Positions 1 through 4,110 of a stretch of 5,598 nucleotides of DNA are shown here, piece by piece. The stretch comes from Oscillospiraceae bacterium (GTDB lineage: Bacteria; Bacillota; Clostridia; Oscillospirales; CAG-272). The number at the start of each line of letters is the position of its first letter. The stretch's first letter is position 1. The stretch is from contig WQSD01000098.1 of assembly GCA_009788105.1 (NCBI GenBank), forward strand, positions 1 to 5,598. The letters are read 5' to 3'. Both the position numbers and the translations under genes were made by a program. Below the pieces are notes generated by a model. That model did no database searches and had not been told where the DNA came from. It was given only the letters and a program-made list of their open reading frames with translations.

Positions 1-128
1 TGGGCGTCGGTCAAATCGCTTTTTGAATAGCCGCTACCTTTTGAAAACTCCGCCACCTCGCCCAACTTACGCGTTTCCCATGCGTTAGTGTAGCCCTTAA
101 ATCTGATTTGTGGCACGTTATTGCTCAT
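1..128 (-). CDS. hsdS: Type I R-M specificity subunit HsdS, second copy (hsdS2), N-terminal part only
   Basis: The reading frame starts at the ATG at 128-126 and stays open to the window edge, giving 42 codons; the rest lies beyond position 1. The protein begins MSNNVPQIRFKGYTNAWETR and continues KLGEVAEFSKGSGYSKSDL. The pattern PxIRFxGYxxxW followed by RKLGEV is the classic entry into the first target-recognition domain (TRD) of HsdS, the DNA-reading subunit of type I R-M enzymes. A perfect Shine-Dalgarno AAAGGAGG (145-138) sits 9 nt before the start, and the gene overlaps the end of rhuM by 11 nt, so it is probably translationally coupled to rhuM and hsdM. It is too short for the ORF to be called by length, but sequence signature and ribosome site agree. 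Unlike the other hsdS here it lacks the N-terminal LKKxYLQQMFPQ helix. Its target specificity cannot be seen. Confidence 0.85.
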   Translation of the reverse strand, partial: MSNNVPQIRFKGYTNAWETRKLGEVAEFSKGSGYSKSDLTDA

Positions 129-1158
129 GGTCTGGGGCCTCCTTTGCAGAAAACAAAAAACGCTCGAAATCGCTTTCAAACAGTCTATCTTGCACAATGC
201 GATACTTTTCAAATTCTGTTTCGGCGTGTTGCTTTGCAATTTCCGCCGACACTTTGCCCGCATCAGATAAAATTTCACGGTCTGTCGCCTTGATGAAAGC
301 ATTCAACCTGCTTTCCCAGTCTGCCATGGTCATGGGAATTTTGCGCATAGCCATATCCTCGGCAATGTCCAAATAGGCATTCACTAATCGCTCAAGTTGC
401 ACAAGCTCAAACTCGGTCAAATAGTTTTTTGCTACGGTTACGTCGAACTTTTGGATTTTGCCATCTGGTGCGTCCGTCCACGTTGTCAGCCCCATGTGCT
501 TCTTTTCTGCATCAGCACGGCTTACAATAAGCTCCGCAGCCGTATGCCCGTGAATAGCCCAATGCAGCTTGTTTTGAACTGTGGCGAAAAAGCGTTTTGT
601 CGCCTTTGCCGTCACATCATAGTCAACACTTGTGGCGTAAATATCTGTGATTTTTAGGTAAAATTTTCGTTCCGAAAGGCGAATTTCACGAACACGTTGC
701 AAGTGTTCTTCAAAATACTTGTCTGTAAGCGGACTGCCCGCCTTGATACGCTCGTCGTCCATAACAACTGCCTTTATGGTAAATTCTTCAATAATGTCGG
801 TCGCCCACTTGCGGAATTGAACGGCACGCTCGGAATTTACTTTATACCCTACGGCAATAATGGCTTTGAGGTTATAATGCTTGGTGTTGTATTGTTTGCC
901 GTCATCGGCAGTTATCCGAAAATTTCGGATAACTGAATTTTCGTCAAGTTCGCTGTCTGAAAATATTTTTTTCAAATGGTTGTTGACGGTGCGAACATTT
1001 ATGTTATAAAGCTCCGCCATCATTTTTTGCGAAAGCCAAACATTTTCATCGACATAAATGGCGTTCGCTCCTGCCTCGCCGGTGGAGGTGATAAACGTCA
1101 AATATTTCTCGGCACTACTGCTAATTGCCGGCACTTGCGGCTTTTTCTTATTACTCAC
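118..1158 (-). CDS. rhuM: RhuM-family protein within the type I R-M operon
   Basis: This 346-residue protein matches the RhuM family (named from the Salmonella SPI-3 gene), whose biochemical role is not established. Recognisable stretches are YNLKAIIAVGYKVNSERA with FRKWAT (about residues 95-120), LSERKFYLKITDIYATSVDY (161-180) and, near the C-terminus, LTEFELVQLERLVNAYLD followed by an MTMADWESRLNAF segment (247-289). Residues about 41-66 (WLSQKMMAELYNINVRTVNN and on) look like a helix-turn-helix as in phage KilA/ORF6N-type proteins, so DNA binding is possible; this is inference. The start is GTG at 1158-1156, overlapping the hsdM stop as GTGA, with GGAGG (1169-1165) 6 nt upstream. The stop TAA lies inside the start of hsdS2. 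The length is normal for the family and the frame is intact. RhuM genes are commonly embedded between hsdM and hsdS, as here, which suggests a role tied to the R-M enzyme, for example regulation. No signal peptide or membrane segment is visible. Confidence 0.88.
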   Translation of the reverse strand: MSNKKKPQVPAISSSAEKYLTFITSTGEAGANAIYVDENVWLSQKMMAELYNINVRTVNNHLKKIFSDSELDENSVIRNFRITADDGKQYNTKHYNLKAIIAVGYKVNSERAVQFRKWATDIIEEFTIKAVVMDDERIKAGSPLTDKYFEEHLQRVREIRLSERKFYLKITDIYATSVDYDVTAKATKRFFATVQNKLHWAIHGHTAAELIVSRADAEKKHMGLTTWTDAPDGKIQKFDVTVAKNYLTEFELVQLERLVNAYLDIAEDMAMRKIPMTMADWESRLNAFIKATDREILSDAGKVSAEIAKQHAETEFEKYRIVQDRLFESDFERFLFSAKEAPDHEQ

Positions 1159-2738
1159 GCTCCACCTCCAAACACCCGCATTGTCGCCGCAATTAGCTCG
1201 GCTGTGTCGTCGGTCACGGCAAGCTGGTCAAGCAGAGCGAGAAATTCCGCTTCGTTCTGCGCGATTTGGGCATTCAGGTCAGCCATATCCGCCGAAAGTG
1301 CCACGATGTCAATCTGCTCCTCCGCCTCGAAGGTGTCCACATAACGGGGGATGTTCAGATTGTAATCATTGGCGACAATCTCGTCAAAAGTGGCAAGATG
1401 GGCGTATTTCTCGATATTCTCACGGCGTTTGTATGCGTCCACGATTTTGGCGATGTCTGCGGGGCGCAGATTATTCTGATTTTTCTGTTTCTCGAAGTCG
1501 TTCGATGCGTCAATGAACAGCACGTCACGATTTTTGCGATTTTTCTTCAAAATCAGCACAACAGTCGGGATGCTCGTGCCGTAGAAAATATTGGCGGGCA
1601 AGCCGATGACCGCATCAATCGCACCGCTTTCAAGCAGCACCTTGCGAATCACGCCTTCTGCCGCGCCACGGAAAAGCACACCATGGGGGAGGACAATGCC
1701 CATCGTGCCGCTGTCTTTAAGGTGATAGTATCCGTGCAACAGGAAGGCAAAATCCGCCTTGGACTTGGGCGCGAGCTTTCCGTATTTCTCGAAACGCGAA
1801 TCGGAAAGAAACTTGTCCGCCGCACTCCAAAATGCGGAATATGGCGGGTTCATCACCACTGCATTAAACTGATGCGGCTCCTCGGTGGGCCAGTCGGCGT
1901 CCAGCGTGTCCCCATTGTTATGGCGGAACTGATTGCGGTCAACACCATGCAAAATCAAGTTCATTCGCGCAAGGTTGTATGTGGTAGTGTTCAGCTCCTG
2001 CCCATGGTAATGCACCTTTGCAGGGTTGGCAAGAAACTGCCGAATAGTCAACATCAATGACCCCGAACCCATTGCAGGGTCATACACATGAAAAGGCGCG
2101 GTGTTCTCCTGTCCGATAGAGCAAATCTCGGAGATAATACGGCTCACCGCCTGGGGTGTGTAAAACTCCCCCGCCTTCTTGCCAGCGCCTGCGGCAAATT
2201 GCCCGATGAGGTACTCGTATGCATCACCAATCACGTCGCCCTCGTGACCGAATAGGTCAATCTCATCAAGGGTTTTGATGACTTCCATGATGGTCACGTT
2301 CCGCTGTTGGTCATGTGAGCCGAGTTTTGTTGAGCCAAGGTCAATATCAGCGAACAGCCCGCCGAAATGTTCCCCGTGGCTTTCTATGGCAGTAAATGCC
2401 TTTTTCAAGTGGTCAAGTTGAAAATCATAGCTTGACGCCTTTTGCCGCAGGGTGTAGAAAAGATTTTCGGGCAGGATAAAATACCCCAATTTTTGCACGC
2501 AAATGGCGGTTAGCTCTTTTTGGTCGTCTGCATACCATTCTGCCATGGTCTCCGCCTGCTTTTCACGAGATGGCAAAGCGACGGCTTCTCCATTTTCCTG
2601 CTCCCATACGAATCGAAGCTGATTGTCCGACAGATATTTGTAAAATACCAAGCCCAGCAGATAGTTTTTGTACTCGCTGGCGTCCATTTTGCCGCGCAAA
2701 ATATCGGCTGACGCCCAAAGTTGTGTATGTAGGTTCAT
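1155..2738 (-). CDS. hsdM: Type I R-M DNA methyltransferase subunit HsdM (adenine-N6)
   Basis: HsdM transfers a methyl group from S-adenosylmethionine to adenine N6 at the target selected by HsdS; two HsdM and one HsdS form the methylase, which HsdR joins to make the nuclease. The 527-residue protein is full length for the family. Residues 1-40 show the HsdM N-terminal helical domain signature (LWASADILRGKMDASEYKNY, then LGLVFYKYLSD). GEFYTP at 190-195 precedes the catalytic domain, motif I (SAM binding) is DPAMGSGS at 220-227, and the catalytic motif IV is NPPY at 297-300, the form expected for N6-adenine methylation. A C-terminal acidic helical tail follows the PRYVDTF segment. The ATG at 2738 is preceded by AGGAG (2751-2747) with 8 nt spacing; this site overlaps the TAG stop of hsdS1, 11 nt away, so coupling is likely. 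All catalytic motifs seen are intact. Confidence 0.97.
   Translation of the reverse strand: MNLHTQLWASADILRGKMDASEYKNYLLGLVFYKYLSDNQLRFVWEQENGEAVALPSREKQAETMAEWYADDQKELTAICVQKLGYFILPENLFYTLRQKASSYDFQLDHLKKAFTAIESHGEHFGGLFADIDLGSTKLGSHDQQRNVTIMEVIKTLDEIDLFGHEGDVIGDAYEYLIGQFAAGAGKKAGEFYTPQAVSRIISEICSIGQENTAPFHVYDPAMGSGSLMLTIRQFLANPAKVHYHGQELNTTTYNLARMNLILHGVDRNQFRHNNGDTLDADWPTEEPHQFNAVVMNPPYSAFWSAADKFLSDSRFEKYGKLAPKSKADFAFLLHGYYHLKDSGTMGIVLPHGVLFRGAAEGVIRKVLLESGAIDAVIGLPANIFYGTSIPTVVLILKKNRKNRDVLFIDASNDFEKQKNQNNLRPADIAKIVDAYKRRENIEKYAHLATFDEIVANDYNLNIPRYVDTFEAEEQIDIVALSADMADLNAQIAQNEAEFLALLDQLAVTDDTAELIAATMRVFGGGA
1165..1169 (-). promoter_or_regulatory. Ribosome binding site supporting the GTG start of rhuM
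   Basis: GGAGG on the minus strand lies 6 nt before the GTG at 1158, inside the last codons of hsdM (the FGGG part of the tail). It is the reason for choosing the GTG start, which creates a 4-nt GTGA stop/start overlap typical of translational coupling. Confidence 0.75.
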
Positions 2739-2749
2739 TGTGTGTTCTC

Positions 2750-3229
2750 CTATGAGTGTAATTTTATGAGGTTGTCGAGTTTGCGGAAGAAGTCGCCGAT
2801 GGCGGTTTGTTCGGGGAGGGTGGGGAGTGTAAATGTTTGTTTAGATAGCACAGTCTGGTTAATGCTCGCTTGGCTAACTGCTTGATTGGCGTGAGTTTCT
2901 GCCCATTGCTTTTTGATTGTTGTGTTGAGTTGATAGAAAATAAAGAAAGGACAATGTTCTTTGTGAGTAGAAAGCCGCAAAAGATTTATGCCATGATAGA
3001 TATTGGCATCAGATTGAAAAATTGCAACTTTTCCAATGTGCGATATTGAGTTTATATTGCTGTAAAGTATGTCACCTTTGTTTAGCAAGTGCTTTTTTTG
3101 AGGGTTCTCGTTTGCATATCCTAATTTATTTTCATTTACATAACTATCTGAAATCGTTTCTATTCGGGTAAGTTTATACTTGCCATCTTGTAGGGTTGCA
3201 TCGCCAGTAAATCCCGAAGATATAGTCAC
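2750..3229 (-). CDS. hsdS: HsdS1 C-terminal half: TRD2 and short C-terminal conserved segment
   Basis: This is the second half of the split specificity subunit, 159 residues if started at the GTG at 3229. It holds typical TRD features: YKLTRIETISDSYVNENKLG near the start, LLNKGDILYSNINSISHIGK around the middle, HGINLLRLS, and ANQAVSQASINQTVLSKQTF leading into LPTLPEQTAIGDFFRKLDNL at the end. The last 20 residues parallel the end of TRD1 in the first half but stop after about half the conserved helix. The GTG is preceded by AGGGGG with 5 nt spacing, part of which is created by the amber codon itself, so independent or reinitiated translation is possible but unproven. It lacks a full conserved helix, so on its own it is unlikely to bind HsdM stably; it could complement the first half. 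The stop TAG overlaps the hsdM ribosome site. Confidence 0.7.
   Translation of the reverse strand: MTISSGFTGDATLQDGKYKLTRIETISDSYVNENKLGYANENPQKKHLLNKGDILYSNINSISHIGKVAIFQSDANIYHGINLLRLSTHKEHCPFFIFYQLNTTIKKQWAETHANQAVSQASINQTVLSKQTFTLPTLPEQTAIGDFFRKLDNLIKLHS
2774..2827 (-). repeat. 54-bp imperfect direct repeat, C-terminal conserved segment of hsdS1
   Basis: This segment matches 3386-3439 at 48 of 54 positions by direct comparison. It encodes LPTLPEQTAIGDFFRKLD, the end of TRD2 and start of the conserved helix; the second copy encodes the equivalent at the end of TRD1. The six differences are mostly at third codon positions, so this pair is older or less homogenised than the 53-bp pair. Confidence 0.85.
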
Positions 3230-3234
3230 AACAT

Positions 3235-3240
3235 CCCCCT
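3235..3240 (-). promoter_or_regulatory. Shine-Dalgarno-like AGGGGG at the amber codon
   Basis: The minus strand reads TAG GGGG AT GTT GTG across the break in hsdS1. AGGGGG, using the last two bases of the amber codon, lies 5 nt before the in-frame GTG at 3229. It is a plausible but non-canonical (G-rich) ribosome site that would let ribosomes stopping at TAG restart at GTG. Confidence 0.4.
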
Positions 3241-3970
3241 ACTTCCGCTGCTCCCACTCCCCACTAAACCCCGCAAACCGCACCCGCGGCACCCGCTCCC
3301 CCGCCTGCGGGAACATCTGCTGCAAGTACGATTTCTTTAGCTCTATCAGCAAATTATACTTACGCTGATATAAAGCGATAAGCTCGTCAAGTTTGCGGAA
3401 AAAGTTGCCGATTGCGGTTTGTTCGGCGAGGGAGGGGAGGGAAATTGTCAAATCTTTTATTATAGATGCCGACAAATTGCCTTGACCCCCCTGCAAATAT
3501 GTTGATACAATACTGTTTTTCTGTTTTCTTAACCATTGAGCAATAAAGTCAGAGTTATGTTCTTCGTTTGGGTTAATCGCTAAAACAGCTTGGTTTATAG
3601 CACCTTTTATTTTGGAGCGACCGACTTCGCCACTTGTAGCCCCATATAATGCGTATAAAATAGTGCCGACTTCAACCATTTTTGCAGATGAATTTCTAAT
3701 GCCTTCTTCTGACAGAAATAATTCTGTTGTATTTGAGTTTATTTCAGCCGAGCGAATAAAGGGGATATTTCCGCTATAATATTTCTTTTCGCTTACGCTG
3801 GGAGTTCCGCCAGAATACATCTCCGTCACCTCCCCCAACCTCACCTCTCTCCACTCCCCATCAAACCCTGCAAACCGCACCCGCGGCACCCGCTCCCCCG
3901 CCTGCGGGAACATCTGCTGCAAATACGCTTTTTTCAATTCTTTCAGTGCGGTCAATTTGCCTTGTGTCAT
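3239..3970 (-). CDS. hsdS: HsdS1 N-terminal half: conserved helix, TRD1, central conserved region
   Basis: This product of 243 residues carries one complete TRD of a type I specificity subunit. Residues 5-37 (LTALKELKKAYLQQMFPQAG and the following PRVRFAGF) are conserved linker; the TRD starts at EVRLGEVTEMYSGGTPS (about 42-58) and runs to about 178. It ends in LPSLAEQTAIGNFFRKLDEL (178-197), after which the linker recurs (LIELKKSYLQQMFPQAGE, 208-225) up to GEWEQRK, where the amber codon stops it. The start is placed at the ATG at 3970, behind AAGGAG with 7 nt spacing; an open frame extends to 4033, but that lies inside the promoter. One TRD plus one complete conserved helix is the arrangement of half-size S subunits, which are known to act as dimers in some type I systems, so residual function is conceivable. 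It would be expected to bind HsdM through the conserved helices. Confidence 0.85.
   Translation of the reverse strand: MTQGKLTALKELKKAYLQQMFPQAGERVPRVRFAGFDGEWREVRLGEVTEMYSGGTPSVSEKKYYSGNIPFIRSAEINSNTTELFLSEEGIRNSSAKMVEVGTILYALYGATSGEVGRSKIKGAINQAVLAINPNEEHNSDFIAQWLRKQKNSIVSTYLQGGQGNLSASIIKDLTISLPSLAEQTAIGNFFRKLDELIALYQRKYNLLIELKKSYLQQMFPQAGERVPRVRFAGFSGEWEQRK
3273..3325 (-). repeat. 53-bp perfect direct repeat, copy in the centre of hsdS1
   Basis: This 53-bp block is identical to 3870-3922 and encodes LQQMFPQAGERVPRVRFA in the central linker between TRD1 and TRD2. Flanking bases remain similar for roughly another 15-20 bp on each side (e.g. the segment for GF-x-GEW). The two copies are 597 bp apart, exactly 199 codons, so exchange between them would keep frame. 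Conserved linker repeats are usual in HsdS proteins, but complete nucleotide identity over 53 bp suggests recent duplication or gene conversion. Confidence 0.93.
3386..3439 (-). repeat. 54-bp imperfect direct repeat, end of TRD1 in hsdS1
   Basis: Partner of 2774-2827 (48 of 54 identical, 612 bp apart, same orientation and same codon phase). It encodes LPSLAEQTAIGNFFRKLD, the boundary between TRD1 and the central conserved helix. Confidence 0.85.
3870..3922 (-). repeat. 53-bp perfect direct repeat, copy at the 5' end of hsdS1
   Basis: Identical to 3273-3325 in the same orientation; here it encodes the linker in front of TRD1 (about residues 17-34 counted from the ATG at 3970). It is very G+C-rich compared with the TRDs. 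Confidence 0.93.
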
Positions 3971-3977
3971 GAAATTT

Positions 3978-3983
3978 CTCCTT
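3978..3983 (-). promoter_or_regulatory. Ribosome binding site that fixes the hsdS1 start at 3970
   Basis: AAGGAG on the minus strand, 7 nt before the ATG at 3970. No comparable site precedes the alternative ATG codons at 4000 or 4033, and the latter overlaps the promoter -10 region. Confidence 0.85.
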
Positions 3984-3991
3984 GCGATGGG

Positions 3992-4014
3992 CTTACGCAT
4001 GCTACAAGCGTAAG
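3992..4014 (-). promoter_or_regulatory. 7-bp inverted repeat at the predicted transcription start of hsdS1
   Basis: CTTACGC and GCGTAAG are exact inverted copies separated by 9 nt. They lie just downstream of the -10 box, at or just after the predicted +1 (about 4012), and before the ribosome site. They could be an operator half-site pair for a repressor or a small hairpin in the 5' leader; which one cannot be told from sequence. Confidence 0.45.
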
Positions 4015-4018
4015 TATC

Positions 4019-4047
4019 ATTGTACACTATCACACGAAAAAAGTCAA
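4019..4047 (-). promoter_or_regulatory. Sigma-70/A-type promoter for hsdS1-hsdM-rhuM-hsdS2
   Basis: On the minus strand TTGACT (4047-4042, 5 of 6 to consensus) is followed after exactly 17 nt by TACAAT (4024-4019, 5 of 6). The predicted start is near 4012, giving a leader of roughly 40 nt before the ATG at 3970. The position between the hsdR terminator and hsdS1 means the methylase/specificity genes can be transcribed independently of hsdR. Confidence 0.8.
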
Positions 4048-4054
4048 AAATTTT

Positions 4055-4067
4055 GCCATTATATGGC
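4055..4067. promoter_or_regulatory. Short palindrome upstream of the -35 box
   Basis: GCCAT-3 nt-ATGGC is a perfect 5-bp inverted repeat 8 bp upstream of the -35 box. It may be an operator or activator site, but repeats this short can occur by chance in A+T-rich intergenic DNA. Confidence 0.25.
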
Positions 4068-4074
4068 TTGTAAT

Positions 4075-4106
4075 AAAAAAGTGTAGCCTAATAGCTACAC
4101 TTTTTT
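4075..4106 (-). terminator. Rho-independent terminator after hsdR
   Basis: A perfect 13-bp inverted repeat (six A, GTGTAGC, 6-nt loop, GCTACAC, six T) begins 4 nt after the hsdR stop codon. Read on the minus strand it gives a 7-bp core stem followed by a run of six T, the standard intrinsic terminator. Because both flanks are A or T tracts it could also stop transcription coming from the other side. The core stem has only four G-C pairs, so termination may be partial. Confidence 0.85.
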
Positions 4107-4110
4107 GTTA

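Larger units (their letters stand above)
2750..3970 (-). pseudogene. hsdS: hsdS1 as one gene of about 406 codons interrupted by an in-frame amber codon
   Basis: The two neighbouring reading frames (3970-3239 and 3229-2750) are in the same phase and are separated only by TAG at 3241-3239. Reading through the amber gives a continuous HsdS of normal length: N-terminal conserved helix, TRD1, central conserved helix, TRD2, short C-terminal conserved segment. The interrupted place reads ...EWEQRK-stop-GDVVTISSG, where the same repeat unit in TRD1 of this gene reads VRLGEVTE (AGG TTG GGG GAG) and hsdS2 reads RKLGEVAE (AAG TTG GGC GAG). The stop therefore replaces a conserved leucine TTG by TAG, a single T-to-A change in the gene strand (plus-strand base 3240). 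The final stop is also TAG. The gene may be a recent pseudogene, may make two half-subunits, or may reflect a sequencing error; the sequence alone does not decide. Confidence 0.85.

Noticed and set aside
118..1158. Fic/Doc AMPylase activity for the RhuM protein (the names are often linked in annotations)
   Set aside because: No HPFxxGNGR-type Fic motif is present in the translation.
1058..1516. 152-codon plus-strand frame and other plus-strand frames across rhuM, hsdM and hsdR
   Set aside because: All are antisense to well-supported genes, have no convincing ribosome site and show low-complexity, uncharacteristic translations.
1266..2060. 264-codon open frame on the plus strand
   Set aside because: It lies wholly antisense to intact hsdM with all methylase motifs and its translation resembles no family; a shadow frame.
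3239..3241. Amber codon read as pyrrolysine or by a reassigned code
   Set aside because: hsdR and hsdS1 themselves end at TAG at their natural family ends, so TAG acts as stop here, and no recoding element is evident.
1..3970. Inverting hsdS shufflon (phase variation by DNA inversion)
   Set aside because: Both hsdS genes point the same way, the internal repeats are direct rather than inverted, and no recombinase gene is present in the window.
3971..4033. Upstream extension of hsdS1 to an ATG at 4033 (MIVYNDTYACSMRK...)
   Set aside because: The extra 21 codons overlap the -10 box and predicted start site, have no ribosome site and resemble no HsdS N-terminus; ATG 3970 has AAGGAG.
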